Counted from the stretch's first letter, positions 8,005 to 16,621 are shown. The stretch is DNA of 64,000 bases from Cytobacillus sp. NCCP-133 (GCF_026011715.1 NZ_BRVM01000008.1:106570-170569); one strand, 5' to 3'. Numbers and translations are program-made. Notes: generated by a model from the sequence alone, not told the origin.

Positions 8005-8805
8005 TTAATTTTTCGAGGAAAACACTTTTCCCACGCCTAGTACTCTTTCAATCACTACCATTAACACGACAGTAAATAGAATCATAATGCTCGATACGGA
8101 TGTAATAATCGGATCATACTGATATTGCATGTAAGTATAGATGCGCACCGGCAGTGTGACAACGTCTGTACTGACAATAAATAGCGCAACAGTTAAATCA
8201 TCAAAGGATGTAATGAAGGCAAAAATTGTCCCTGCAATAACGCCTGATTTAATAATCGGGAGAGTGATTTGAAAGAATACCTTAAATGGCCCTGCTCCCA
8301 GGTTCATAGCTGCCTGTTCGATTGAGCGGTCAAACCCGACTAGACTTGCAACCACAAGACGCATCACGAAAGGCACAGTTAATATAATATGCCCCAGTAT
8401 TAACGCAATTGGACTGGCAGCTAACCCAATCCACGAATAAAACTGCAAAAGTGCTACCCCAAACACGACTGAAGGGATTAAAAGAGGCGATCCCACTAAT
8501 TGAACAATTGCTGTTTTCCCTCTAAACTGGTGACGGACAACTGCAAGAGAAGCCAGGGTTCCGATGGCTGTTGCAATGATAGCAGTTCCAAAAGCAACGA
8601 TAATACTTAACGTAAAAGACTGCATAAATTCCGGGTGTTCTACCAGTTCTGTATACCACCTGAGTGTCAGCCCTTTTGGCGGGAACACAATGTATTCAGT
8701 TGTCGTTAAGGAGGATAGCAATACAACAACAATGGGTGCCAGCAAAAAGACATAGACTAATACACAAACAAAGTTAAAGATATATTTCGGCAGCCTCTTA
8801 CTCAT
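8005..8805 (-). CDS. ABC transporter permease, PotC-like
   Basis: A 266-residue inner-membrane permease with six hydrophobic segments and the binding-protein-dependent transport motif (EQAAMNLGAGPFKVFFQITLP near residues 155-175) that docks to the ATPase. It belongs to the spermidine/putrescine-type (PotC/YdcV) class. It overlaps the preceding PotB-like gene by 4 bases and leads straight into the dehydrogenase genes. Members of this class also carry opines, betaines and other small amines, so polyamine specificity should not be assumed. Confidence 0.88.
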   Translation of the reverse strand: MSKRLPKYIFNFVCVLVYVFLLAPIVVVLLSSLTTTEYIVFPPKGLTLRWYTELVEHPEFMQSFTLSIIVAFGTAIIATAIGTLASLAVVRHQFRGKTAIVQLVGSPLLIPSVVFGVALLQFYSWIGLAASPIALILGHIILTVPFVMRLVVASLVGFDRSIEQAAMNLGAGPFKVFFQITLPIIKSGVIAGTIFAFITSFDDLTVALFIVSTDVVTLPVRIYTYMQYQYDPIITSVSSIMILFTVVLMVVIERVLGVGKVFSSKN

Positions 8806-9719
8806 TGTATTGCCACTCCTTTCTCTGATTTGGCAAGTATTTTACTGTAAGCGATAATGGTAATCGTAGCAATTAGAATCAATAGGAAACCAATGGCGCC
8901 TCCATAAGGCCAGTTAAGCATAACGGCTACTTGTTCATATGTTAAGTAGGACATGAGTTTCACCTGTGGGCCACCCAAAATGGCAGGTGTGACAAAGGAG
9001 CTGACGCTTAAGCTGAACACCATAACAGATCCGGCAAAAACGCCTGGCAAAGTCAGTGGAAGCAAAATGGAAAAGAAAGTTCTGAAGGAGCTGGCCCCGA
9101 GATTTTGAGAGGCTCTGATGACAGAAGGGTCAATTTTCTCAAGGGAACCTATGATGCTTAACACCATGTATGGAAAGAGAACATGCACCATACCAATAAC
9201 AACACTTAGTTCGGTATATAAGAGAGTTAACGGTTGATCAATCCAGCCTAGCTTTAAAAGTGTATTATTGACGACACCATTATTGTTAAGCAGAATTACC
9301 CATCCATAGCAGCGGATAACCATGCTGATCAATAAAGGCGACAACACGAGCAGAGTGAAGTAATTTCTAGCCCTCCCCTTTGATTTGGAAATCTGAAAAG
9401 CTACCGGATATGAAATAATAATCGTTATCAAGGTAGTTAATAGAGCAATTTTCACAGTCCGCCAGACAACTCCCAGATAAAAGGGATCCGACATGAATTT
9501 GATGTAATTTTGAAGTGTCCATTCATTTCCTATCCCTGTGCTGGCATCAAATGTTTTAAAGCTAGTAATAAATAGGAAAAACAAAGGAAGCAGAAAGAAA
9601 AAGATGAAGATTCCAAGTGTAGGCAGCAATAACAGCCACGCATCAATCCGTTTCTTAATAAGATTTTTTTTCTTCTGCTGAAGCAATAAGTCATGTTCTG
9701 TTCCGATTCCTGCTTGCAT
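8802..9719 (-). CDS. ABC transporter permease, PotB-like
   Basis: A 305-residue permease with a cytoplasmic N-terminal Lys-rich stretch (residues 15-25) and six membrane segments. The EAA-type loop RASQNLGASSFRTFFSILLP lies near residues 200-220. It pairs with the PotC-like protein to form the heterodimeric channel. The neighbours on both sides overlap or lie within 7 bases, so it is inside one operon. Confidence 0.88.
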   Translation of the reverse strand: MQAGIGTEHDLLLQQKKKNLIKKRIDAWLLLLPTLGIFIFFFLLPLFFLFITSFKTFDASTGIGNEWTLQNYIKFMSDPFYLGVVWRTVKIALLTTLITIIISYPVAFQISKSKGRARNYFTLLVLSPLLISMVIRCYGWVILLNNNGVVNNTLLKLGWIDQPLTLLYTELSVVIGMVHVLFPYMVLSIIGSLEKIDPSVIRASQNLGASSFRTFFSILLPLTLPGVFAGSVMVFSLSVSSFVTPAILGGPQVKLMSYLTYEQVAVMLNWPYGGAIGFLLILIATITIIAYSKILAKSEKGVAIQ

Positions 9720-9725
9720 TCATTT

Positions 9726-10796
9726 TCACCTCACTATTCTAGAAGGCAGCAGATCTTCAGGATTCCAATAAGTATAGACGCTGTTTCCTTCTTTTATTTG
9801 GGTCGGATTCAAGACTGTATTTGATATATCCGCAACAAGATGCTTGTCCTTCACTTTTAAAATATATCTTGTCTTTGCACCCAGGAACATTTTTCTCTCC
9901 ACTGTTGTTTGAAAGGTTTCAGGATTGGACTCAGTTAGCGAGATTTGTATTTTCTCAGGCCTAATAAAAAAGTGAACCACCGAATTCTTCTCAGATGGCA
10001 CTGAAACAATTTGTTCATTGCCAAAAAAGTGCATTTTGCTTTTCTTGTTATCATATGTTTCCAGTACTTTTCCCTGAATGTGGTTTACTTCGCCAATAAA
10101 CTGAGAAACAAAGTCTGTCTTTGGATGATTATAAATGCTGGCAGGGTCATCAACCTGTTCAATTCTTCCCTCATACATAACGGCGATCCGGTCTGATATC
10201 GCGAGTGCCTCTTCCTGGTCATGAGTGACAAAGATCGTAGTAATGCCGACTTGTTTTTGGATTTCTACAATTTCTTCACGCATTTCCTGGCGCAGCTTTG
10301 CATCAAGATTGCTTAAAGGCTCATCCAGGAGCAGCACTTTTGGCTTAATAACCAGGGCTCTCGCAAGTGATACCCTCTGCTGCTGTCCGCCAGAAAGTTC
10401 TTTTGGATAACGCTTTTCATAGCCTGATAACCGAACCATCTCCAACGCTTCGAGTACTCGCTTGTTTATTTCATTTTTCTGTACCTTGCGAAGCTTAAGC
10501 CCATAAGCCACATTGTCAAAAACCGTCATGTGCGGAAACAATGCATAATTTTGAAAAACCATTCCCATCTCTCTTTTATTTGGGGGAAGCAGGTGAACGG
10601 GCTTGCCGTCCACCTCAATCTTACCGCTGTCCACTTCCAGAAAACCGGCGATCATGTTTAAAGTAGTGGTCTTCCCACACCCTGAAGGTCCCAAAAAGGA
10701 GACTAGTTCCCCTTTTTGGATATCAAGACTAAGTTTTTTAACTACTTCTGTTTTGTTAAAAGTTTTCACTACATTTTCAAGGCTTAAGTAACTCAT
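9726..10796 (-). CDS. ABC transporter ATP-binding protein, PotA-like
   Basis: A 356-residue ATPase. Walker A is GPSGCGKTT near residues 37-45, the signature is LSGGQQQRVSLARAL near 135, Walker B is LLLDEPLSNLDAKLR near 158, and the switch is VTHDQEEAL. The C-terminal 110 residues form an OB/TOBE-like regulatory domain. It would energise the PotB/PotC-like channel. The gene lies 15 bases downstream of the binding-protein gene. Confidence 0.92.
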   Translation of the reverse strand: MSYLSLENVVKTFNKTEVVKKLSLDIQKGELVSFLGPSGCGKTTTLNMIAGFLEVDSGKIEVDGKPVHLLPPNKREMGMVFQNYALFPHMTVFDNVAYGLKLRKVQKNEINKRVLEALEMVRLSGYEKRYPKELSGGQQQRVSLARALVIKPKVLLLDEPLSNLDAKLRQEMREEIVEIQKQVGITTIFVTHDQEEALAISDRIAVMYEGRIEQVDDPASIYNHPKTDFVSQFIGEVNHIQGKVLETYDNKKSKMHFFGNEQIVSVPSEKNSVVHFFIRPEKIQISLTESNPETFQTTVERKMFLGAKTRYILKVKDKHLVADISNTVLNPTQIKEGNSVYTYWNPEDLLPSRIVR

Positions 10797-10811
10797 CTTT
10801 TCCCCTCTTTC

Positions 10812-11897
10812 TTAATGGGCTACTTCGATTTCTTTATTGGCCCGTTCTGTCCACTCTGCTCGTTTTGCATTTACAACTTCCCAATTTACTTTGATCAATT
10901 TTGCAATCTCGTCTTCTCCATAAACGACCTTATCTACGATATCTCCTTCAAGCTTTACGTTTTTATTTACTGGACCATCGAAAAGAGAATTAGCGAAAAG
11001 AAGCTGTGCCTCTTCATCGAGTACAAAATTAACAAATTCCTGTGCAAGATCGGCATTAGGGGCATCTTTTACAACACTGACCGTTGGCATTAATGCAGGG
11101 ACACCTTCATCTGGAATAACATATTCAATCGGGAATCCAGTATCTTGCAGCGTGAACACACGACTGCTTCCCCAAGCACTTGCGACTGTCTGCCCCTGCA
11201 TAAAGTAGTTGGATACATCTGCTGTTTTATCAAAAGTCACTGCGTTTTTTGCAATTTCTTTTAATTTTTCAAAGCCTGGTTCAATATTTTCTTCACTTCC
11301 TCCATTCGCTATTGCAGTCATCAAAAGGAAATGAACACCGTACGTATTCGCTATAGATGGCAATACAAGTTTTCCTTTGAACTTAGGGTCAGCCAAATCA
11401 TTCCAAGATGTCGGCGGCTCCCAGCCATTCTGTTCAAAAGTCTCTTTGTTATAGGCCAACCCTGTTGAAATGATCCCAAATCCTACGCCGACATTGTCTT
11501 TGTCCTTCGCAATATCATAGACATCTGCCAGATTCGTAACAACATTTTCATCTAATGTCGCCAGCAATCCAAACGCCTTCGCCTGTGCTTGCGGACCATC
11601 ATCCAGGAAAGCTACATCAATTTGAGGATTATCTTTTTGGGCTTGCAATTTCGATAAAGTATCAACAGAACTTCCAGTAATGTATTTCACCTTTACGCCA
11701 TGCTCTTTTTCAAATTTTGGTATCAGTACTTCCTTCATTTTTTGTTCATAGCTGCCTCCATATGCCGCTAAAACTAGTGTCTTCCCATCGTTTTTTCCTG
11801 ATCCTTCATCTTTAGAACTTCCAGTTTGGCTGCTGCACCCTGCTGCAATGACAAGTAACAAACAAAGCAATACAAATAGATAAGCTTTCTTTTTCAT
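10812..11897 (-). CDS. ABC transporter substrate-binding lipoprotein, PotD-like
   Basis: A 361-residue extracytoplasmic binding protein. The signal peptide ends in IAAGC with the lipidated cysteine at residue 21, followed by a Ser/Gly/Lys linker. The mature part has the two-lobe pattern of spermidine/putrescine-class binding proteins (LVLAAYGGSYEQKMKEVLI, later VASAWGSSRVF and FVNFVLDEEAQ). It is the first structural gene of the operon. The likely regulatory region, with a GntR operator candidate, lies 150-175 bases upstream. The ligand cannot be deduced from sequence alone. Confidence 0.88.
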   Translation of the reverse strand: MKKKAYLFVLLCLLLVIAAGCSSQTGSSKDEGSGKNDGKTLVLAAYGGSYEQKMKEVLIPKFEKEHGVKVKYITGSSVDTLSKLQAQKDNPQIDVAFLDDGPQAQAKAFGLLATLDENVVTNLADVYDIAKDKDNVGVGFGIISTGLAYNKETFEQNGWEPPTSWNDLADPKFKGKLVLPSIANTYGVHFLLMTAIANGGSEENIEPGFEKLKEIAKNAVTFDKTADVSNYFMQGQTVASAWGSSRVFTLQDTGFPIEYVIPDEGVPALMPTVSVVKDAPNADLAQEFVNFVLDEEAQLLFANSLFDGPVNKNVKLEGDIVDKVVYGEDEIAKLIKVNWEVVNAKRAEWTERANKEIEVAH

Positions 11898-12046
11898 TCT
11901 TCATTTCCCCCTCGCTAATTTTTGTATACCTGCACAAAAGGAGCAGTTCTCTGATGAAGATTCAATTTTAACTCAATCCCCCCTTTTTGATGGAATCAAT
12001 CTATATAAATGATTGACTATTTACAATATTCAGTTATTAGTTTTTA

Positions 12047-12070
12047 AAATATAATATTATAACTTTATAT
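12047..12070. promoter_or_regulatory. Candidate GntR operator upstream of the transporter genes
   Basis: A 24-base element that differs at one position from 12842-12865. Its core is AAATATA-ATAT-TATAACT, with the same 7-4-7 layout as the perfect inverted repeat at 5124-5141. It lies between gntR and the PotD-like gene on the minus strand, where a regulator of the operon would bind. Confidence 0.6.
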
Positions 12071-12104
12071 CTTTTATGTTTATAAAAGGTCCTCTCAAAA
12101 AAGA

Positions 12105-12824
12105 TTATAATTGGACCTCAGTATAATAAACCTCTTTATCGTCGCGAATGTAAAACTTTGAGTATTCAATAATGTCTTCTTGCTTCGTATAAGTAATCCG
12201 TTCCCATTCAAAAACTGCAGTGCCCTGTTCAATTTGAAGGAGTCTAGATTGGTGGATAGGAAGAATATATGGTCTAATAAAAACTTTGGCTCTTCCAAGT
12301 GAAATATGGTATTTGTTTTTTAATAGGTTGAAGATGAGGTCATTATTAATATCAGCTGGTGTAAGACTAGGGCATCGATCAGCAGGCAGGTAGGTATACT
12401 CTAGTGCGACTGGATCATTGTTTTCTATTTTTAATCTTTCAATTTTTATTACTTCATCATCAGGATCAATTCTAAGTTTCTGGGCAATTTCAGAGCCTGC
12501 TGTTTCATATTTAAAACTAAGTATTTCATGGGGATGCTCGTGATCAGAATTGGTGGAAAGAGATATAATCGAGTTAAGGTCCTGTTCCTTTGCAGCTCCT
12601 GAAACAAAAGTACCCTTCCCTCTTTGCCTGAAAAGATAACCCTTATTCACAAGCTCAATTACTGCTCTTTTTACAGTGATAGTACTGACATCGAAAAGAT
12701 CTGATAGTTCCTGTTCAGTCGGAAGCTGGCTTCCAACTTCCCACTGTCCTGAAATGATTTTTTCTTCTAAAATCTTCTCAACTTGTCTATAGAAAGGTAT
12801 ATGTAATCTTTTATCTATCTGCAT
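12105..12824 (-). CDS. GntR-family transcriptional regulator with UTRA domain
   Basis: A 239-residue HutC-subfamily regulator. Residues 8-75 form the winged helix (GSQLPTEQELSDLFDVSTIT, then FRQRGKGTFV), and residues 90-235 form the ligand-sensing UTRA domain (ERITYTKQEDIIEYSKFYIR near the end). It probably represses the Pot transporter/dehydrogenase operon and releases in response to the substrate or a product. Matching operator candidates lie upstream of this gene, between it and the operon, and beyond the operon's end, so autoregulation is likely. Confidence 0.9.
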   Translation of the reverse strand: MQIDKRLHIPFYRQVEKILEEKIISGQWEVGSQLPTEQELSDLFDVSTITVKRAVIELVNKGYLFRQRGKGTFVSGAAKEQDLNSIISLSTNSDHEHPHEILSFKYETAGSEIAQKLRIDPDDEVIKIERLKIENNDPVALEYTYLPADRCPSLTPADINNDLIFNLLKNKYHISLGRAKVFIRPYILPIHQSRLLQIEQGTAVFEWERITYTKQEDIIEYSKFYIRDDKEVYYTEVQL

Positions 12825-12841
12825 TTTGTTCTCCCTTTATT

Positions 12842-12865
12842 AAATATAATGTTATAACTTTATAT
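12842..12865. promoter_or_regulatory. Candidate GntR operator upstream of gntR
   Basis: This 24-base element matches 12047-12070 at 23 of 24 positions (AAATATA-ATGT-TATAACT core). It sits 18 bases before the gntR start codon, overlapping its expected promoter or leader, and so fits autorepression. Confidence 0.6.
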
Positions 12866-12945
12866 TATTTAATAATTTAACCGTTTTAAATTTAATTGTC
12901 AATATTTTTTGAAAATTAAATTAAAAAAAGAACAAGAACTAAGGT

Positions 12946-13089
12946 TTGCATAATCTAAGTTGGTTCACAAAAATCACATGTGAACTTTTCCCGATTGTCG
13001 TCACGTTTTTTCTGCTAAACCGAATCGAAGCCAAACTCGATGTAGTGGTGTCGTCAATCCAGGGATTGCCGGATCGGTTGAAGAAATAA
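12946..13089 (+). CDS. YvrJ-family small protein, possibly degraded
   Basis: A 47-codon frame with the YvrJ signature: a hydrophobic segment FPIVVTFFLLNRIEAKLD (residues 15-32) followed by SSIQGLPDRLKK. YvrJ proteins are about 50-residue, single-membrane-segment proteins of unknown role that are common in Bacillus. The start would be TTG 12946 with AAGG only 3 bases away, which is weak, and the glycine usually found just before FPI is missing. The gene may therefore be a recent pseudogene. Confidence 0.5.
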   Translation: MHNLSWFTKITCELFPIVVTFFLLNRIEAKLDVVVSSIQGLPDRLKK

Positions 13090-13097
13090 GAGCAATG

Positions 13098-13123
13098 TAC
13101 CTTCCCTTGTTTATAGGAAGGTA
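13098..13123. terminator. Hairpin downstream of the YvrJ-like frame
   Basis: TACCTTCC and GGAAGGTA form an 8-bp stem with a 10-base loop. There is no clear T-run, so it is a weak terminator candidate. Confidence 0.4.
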
Positions 13124-13251
13124 TGAAGATCGAATAAGTTTCTTATTAGGTTAATAGGCGACCATATCATTAACTATCTTTTTGACTGATAATGCTACAT
13201 TTTCGTCGGTAATCTCCTTGATTAAAACTGCATACCAAGCATTTTTCTGCG

Positions 13252-14160
13252 TTAATCCCTTTGACCTTCTGCTTTCCTCATTGCTGCATCCATTTCGCCA
13301 GCATTCGGCATTCCCGTTTGCGCTCCCATCTTGGTGACTGAAAGCCCTGCGGCCAGGTTTGCATATGTTAAAGATTCTTTTACATGTTTGGTTTTTGCAT
13401 ATGACACAGCAAAGGCACCATTGAAGGTATCTCCCGCTCCAGTTGTATCCACTGCCTGCACAGGAAAAGCTGGAATCGTTATCTTTTGGCGATCTTCCAG
13501 ATATTCAACTCCCTCTTCCCCTTTTGTTATGATACTTTTTGCAGCAAGCAGCTCCTGTTCCTCTTCAGTGCCTGATTCGGATAAAAGCTGCTTAAATTCG
13601 CCCTCATTGGGAGTTAAAAATGAAACCATTTCAATTAATCTCAATGACAGCTTTTGATAGGGAGCTGGGTTCAGTACAATCGGTATTTTGTGCTGGTGCG
13701 CAATTTCTGCTGCTTTCATAACGGACTCGATGGGGATTTCCAGCTGCAGCAGAAGAAGATCACTTTCTTTGATTTGAGCTTCGTGCCTCATCACCCACTC
13801 GGGAGTTACTTCATGATTTGCTCCCGGTACGACAATAATGCGATTGTCATTTCCGGAAATCGTTATCGAGGCAATTCCCGTTTCTTTCCCCTCTGTAATC
13901 TCCACTTTTCCCTCTTGAATTCCTTCTTTCCTCAACAATTCCTTTAGCTGTTTTCCAAAAGTATCATTCCCTACCTTCCCAACCATAAAAACATCAGCAC
14001 CCAACCTTGCTGCAGCTACTGCCTGATTAGCCCCTTTGCCTCCTGGAAAAGTAGAAAAAGATTGGCCTGTGAGCGTTTCACCTTGAGTGGGTACCCTCTC
14101 TGTCACGGTAACTAAATCCATATTTAAACTTCCCAGAACGGTTATAATCGGTTTTCTCAT
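13252..14160 (-). CDS. rbsK: Ribokinase
   Basis: A 302-residue PfkB-family sugar kinase that phosphorylates ribose at O5. Visible are the N-terminal substrate block GSLNMDLV, the PfkB signature 1 FPGGKGANQAVAAARLGA (residues 38-55), and the C-terminal catalytic motif DTTGAGDTFNGAFA near residues 238-251 with the base Asp. No rbsD or ribose ABC genes adjoin it, so it stands alone. A 35-codon protein-like minus-strand frame without a start follows immediately downstream (13153-13250) and may be a gene remnant. Confidence 0.93.
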   Translation of the reverse strand: MRKPIITVLGSLNMDLVTVTERVPTQGETLTGQSFSTFPGGKGANQAVAAARLGADVFMVGKVGNDTFGKQLKELLRKEGIQEGKVEITEGKETGIASITISGNDNRIIVVPGANHEVTPEWVMRHEAQIKESDLLLLQLEIPIESVMKAAEIAHQHKIPIVLNPAPYQKLSLRLIEMVSFLTPNEGEFKQLLSESGTEEEQELLAAKSIITKGEEGVEYLEDRQKITIPAFPVQAVDTTGAGDTFNGAFAVSYAKTKHVKESLTYANLAAGLSVTKMGAQTGMPNAGEMDAAMRKAEGQRD

Positions 14161-14187
14161 TTCATGGCCACCTTAATTCTATAAAAA

Positions 14188-14212
14188 TAGGGCCTTATTT
14201 GGGCCCCTTCTG
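14188..14212 (-). terminator. Rho-independent terminator after the rhodanese gene
   Basis: On the minus strand GGGCC-CAAATAA-GGCCC is followed by TATTTTTAT. It lies between the rhodanese stop (14231) and the ribokinase start (14160). Confidence 0.7.
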
Positions 14213-14230
14213 TTATGTATAAAAATATGG

Positions 14231-14566
14231 TTACTTAGTTAATGTATTTTCCTTCCATGCAGTCAAACCTCCTTCAAGCAAGGTAACATGATAGTCTTTT
14301 TCAGCGAGGATAGACGCACATTTTCTTGCTGAGTTTCCGGTTGTACAGGTAATAATGATCTCTTTGTCAGCAGGCAAAGCGGAAAGAAGTTCATCCGCAT
14401 TCTGTTCTTCCAGGCTAAAAATATCGGTTTTTGGTATGTTCACGCTTTGAATATTGGCGTCTTGAATATGTTCGTTGAGATACTTTTCCTCAGCCCTGAC
14501 ATCAAGGACAAAGACCTTTTCATTTTTAATTTTTTCCTTTAATTCATGTGGGGTGATGGTATTCAT
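14231..14566 (-). CDS. Single-domain rhodanese-like sulfurtransferase
   Basis: A 111-residue single rhodanese domain. It has the CH2A-type block VLDVRAEEKYLNEHIQDA and the active loop CTTGNSA with Cys74 as the persulfide-carrying residue. LLEGGLTAWKEN is the usual C-terminal motif. Such proteins move sulfane sulfur in the cytoplasm. It is transcribed on its own, with a terminator just downstream. Confidence 0.9.
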   Translation of the reverse strand: MNTITPHELKEKIKNEKVFVLDVRAEEKYLNEHIQDANIQSVNIPKTDIFSLEEQNADELLSALPADKEIIITCTTGNSARKCASILAEKDYHVTLLEGGLTAWKENTLTK

Positions 14567-14596
14567 TAATAGTCACCTCTTTTTCTTTTCATTTTA

Positions 14597-14797
14597 TCAC
14601 ATTCTTAATATGGATGTATGCATTCCCAGGGATTCCCCGCCAACCGCCTCTTCAAGGCCGAAAACATTTTGGCCGTCATGCATATATAAGACCGGGTATC
14701 TCTTAGTGCTTCCTTCGTAACATCCTGGCAAGTAAACTCGTATTATTCTTTCCTTATTAAACAATTGAATAGTAAGGCTTTTTAGCATTTTGTTCAC
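14597..14797 (-). pseudogene. N-terminal fragment of an esterase (truncated)
   Basis: Sixty-six codons match the N-terminus of the putative esterase (Esterase D-like alpha/beta hydrolase) family: a beta-strand start, RVYLPGCYE, then YPVLYMHDGQNVFG, the conserved block before the first helix. The family is normally 230-280 residues and needs a downstream GxSxG serine, which is absent. The rest of the gene is not found nearby, so this is a deletion remnant. Confidence 0.7.
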
Positions 14798-14935
14798 CCG
14801 TACCTTTTATAAAAATAGTACAATATATCTTTTCCATAAAAAAACACAATCCCTTTTTTAATGGACTGCGTTATCTCATAATTGAATAATAGCAATTACA
14901 GCGATTTCACCGCCATCATGACAGAGATTTGACCA

Positions 14936-14962
14936 CGAAAAAAAAGGCCCTATTAAAGGCCT
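14936..14962 (-). terminator. Rho-independent terminator of the coat-like gene
   Basis: On the minus strand AGGCC-TTTAATAG-GGCCT is followed by eight T. It lies 8 bases past the stop of the cysteine-rich gene at 14971. Confidence 0.75.
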
Positions 14963-14970
14963 AAAATGGA

Positions 14971-15309
14971 TTAGCGAGGCACATCGATTGGTGAAAGTGC
15001 ACAAATACAGCGGCAATCTACTATAAAATCCTGTGCTGCTGGCTGTGGAACTTGAACACCTATTGGCACTTGCATATCAAAAGTAAAGTGTGCACAGCAA
15101 GTTTCACGATTAAAATATTTAAAGGTAAATACAGTACCAAGACTCAGATTAGCTGAATCTAAATGCAAGAATTCTTTAGTTCCAGCAAGCAATAGGTAAA
15201 ACTGATCGCCTCTATCAGCACGATTTAAGATGCTGCATGCACAACCATCACAGCCAGTTTTTTTAGATTCCATCGGACTCGTGCATCCGCCTTTCTTGGA
15301 GCCCATCAT
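14971..15309 (-). CDS. Cysteine-rich spore coat protein, CotY/CotZ-like
   Basis: A 112-residue protein with eleven cysteines. Recognisable parts are CDGCACSILNRADRGDQFYLL near the N-terminus, a central FTFKYFNRETCCAHFTF and a C-terminal DCRCICALSPI. These follow the layout of CotZ/CotY/ExsY proteins, which cross-link the outer crust or exosporium of spores through disulfides. It is shorter than CotZ (about 150 residues). It has its own terminator. The family call rests on the cysteine pattern, not on a strong overall match. Confidence 0.6.
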   Translation of the reverse strand: MMGSKKGGCTSPMESKKTGCDGCACSILNRADRGDQFYLLLAGTKEFLHLDSANLSLGTVFTFKYFNRETCCAHFTFDMQVPIGVQVPQPAAQDFIVDCRCICALSPIDVPR

Positions 15310-15703
15310 AATGTCACCCCCTTACTACTATCATATTTCTGAAATTCCAATCGGACAGAGTTTTAATCAAAAACTTTGTAAAATAAGGAATTTACCTATT
15401 GCTTGTTGATCTTTTTTTATAATCCTTCCATTTATTTAAATATCAACAAAATAAAAGTTCAGAGAAGGGTTTCTCTGAACTTTTGTATAAAGGCATTTTT
15501 AATGTAAAAAGCAGTTCTCCCTAAAGACCTTCATGGCCCCGCTTTCTTTAGAGGTTTTAAACAGTTCACCATTGGGTATCCATTCCTATCCTTATGCCCA
15601 TTTACAATAAAGGTAAAGTCGGTTTTTTCTATCCTAGAAGTTAATGAATTAGAAAATTCGATAGATTTTAATGAAAAAAAGAAACGCTGCTGCAAGCACC
15701 TAT
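15310..15703. other. Intergenic region with bidirectional terminator and frame remnant
   Basis: The region holds a strong hairpin (15453-15484). Past it lies a minus-strand open stretch of about 55 codons ending at TGA 15531 (protein-like text such as TDFTFIVNGHKDRNGYP) that lacks a start codon and seems frameshifted at its end. I do not recognise the family. Confidence 0.4.
15453..15484. terminator. Bidirectional terminator hairpin
   Basis: A perfect 14-bp stem (AAAAGTTCAGAGAA and its complement) with a GGGT loop. The A/T ends give short T-runs on both strands. Confidence 0.7.
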
Positions 15704-16165
15704 TCAGTCTACTTTCACAATCATCCCAGATTGAATCGGTTTCCCTTTGTACGTTAATACTCCGTGATTGTTCGAATTGAGTGTTACTTTTATTTCATTC
15801 TTTCCTTTTTTTAAGGAGTCCAAATGATAATACTCTCCGTATAAACGAGTGACCTTTTCCCCATTTATGTATAAATGGGCATGGCCTTCGTTAAAGCTGG
15901 GTTCCATCTCACCCGCTTTTTCCGGCGCAAAAGAAAATTGTTGCGTCTCCACTTTCAAAAGCCATGTGCCGGAGGGGTCTAGAGTCACACGAATGTTCAC
16001 ACTCGGCACTTCATATCCTTCTGCCATTTCAACTATCCCATGTCCGCTGTGCATATTGGACGCACCAGCAGGTAAATGGTCCTTATGCGGATTTTGACTT
16101 GTATAATAAAAGAAGAACCCTAAAAAGAGGACAAGGAAACTTAAAAAACTCTTGAATTTTTCCAC
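15704..16165 (-). CDS. Membrane-anchored protein with His/Met-rich segment
   Basis: A 153-residue protein with one N-terminal membrane segment (residues 6-22) and an extracytoplasmic domain. Just after the anchor lies MHSGHG, a Met/His pattern typical of copper-binding sites. The folded part (residues 75-150) reads EGHAHLYINGEKVTRLYGEY and VTLNSNNHGVLTYKGKPI, which looks like a cupredoxin-type or immunoglobulin-like beta domain often encoded beside DUF2243 genes. The next gene upstream in the operon is a DUF2243 protein, 13 bases away. A role in metal handling is inferred. Confidence 0.6.
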   Translation of the reverse strand: MEKFKSFLSFLVLFLGFFFYYTSQNPHKDHLPAGASNMHSGHGIVEMAEGYEVPSVNIRVTLDPSGTWLLKVETQQFSFAPEKAGEMEPSFNEGHAHLYINGEKVTRLYGEYYHLDSLKKGKNEIKVTLNSNNHGVLTYKGKPIQSGMIVKVD

Positions 16166-16177
16166 TTAAAAGCCTCC

Positions 16178-16621
16178 TTATGCCGCTTTTTCCATCCGCT
16201 TGATCATCAAACCAATGATCACAAGCGCCAGGCCAATTGCTAAAAATGCCAAATCGTACGCCAAAGGATTCTCAGCCATCGCTCTCACGCGATGGACTTG
16301 CAGGATATGATGGTCAACAATCCCCTCAACGAGATTGAAAGTGCCGCCGCCTATGAAAATACCGCCAATAAAGATTTTCCAGCTGTCTCCAAGTTCATTT
16401 TGCCGGGCATCTGTAAAAATTTTCATCGCGCCCCAAATCAGCTTTGCTGAAAATAAAGCCGTAAATAAGCCATCCGTAAAAATCTCAAGCTTTAGATTCG
16501 GGCTAAGTATCATATGGTGCCATTGCAGCAGCTGATGAAATAAGATCCCATCAATTGCCCCGACTAGCCCCAAGCCAAGAATAAAACCCGCTACAAATAA
16601 ATTTTTGTTTTCCTTTTTCAA
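16178..16621 (-). CDS. DUF2243 family membrane protein
   Basis: Four hydrophobic segments and the conserved DUF2243 blocks FVAGFILGLGLVGAIDGILF, HQLLQWHHM and FNLVEGIVDHHILQVH are visible. The paired histidines in the membrane suggest metal or heme binding, but the family is uncharacterised. The frame is open upstream to 16759, yet TTG 16621 is the likely start: it has AAGAGGTG 5-8 bases before it and gives a 147-residue product, the usual family length. It is coupled to the His/Met-rich anchored protein downstream. Confidence 0.75.
   Translation of the reverse strand: MKKENKNLFVAGFILGLGLVGAIDGILFHQLLQWHHMILSPNLKLEIFTDGLFTALFSAKLIWGAMKIFTDARQNELGDSWKIFIGGIFIGGGTFNLVEGIVDHHILQVHRVRAMAENPLAYDLAFLAIGLALVIIGLMIKRMEKAA

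Noticed and set aside
13153..13250. A 32-codon protein-like minus-strand frame after ribokinase
   Set aside because: It has no start codon and no recognisable family; mentioned with the ribokinase entry but not called as a gene.
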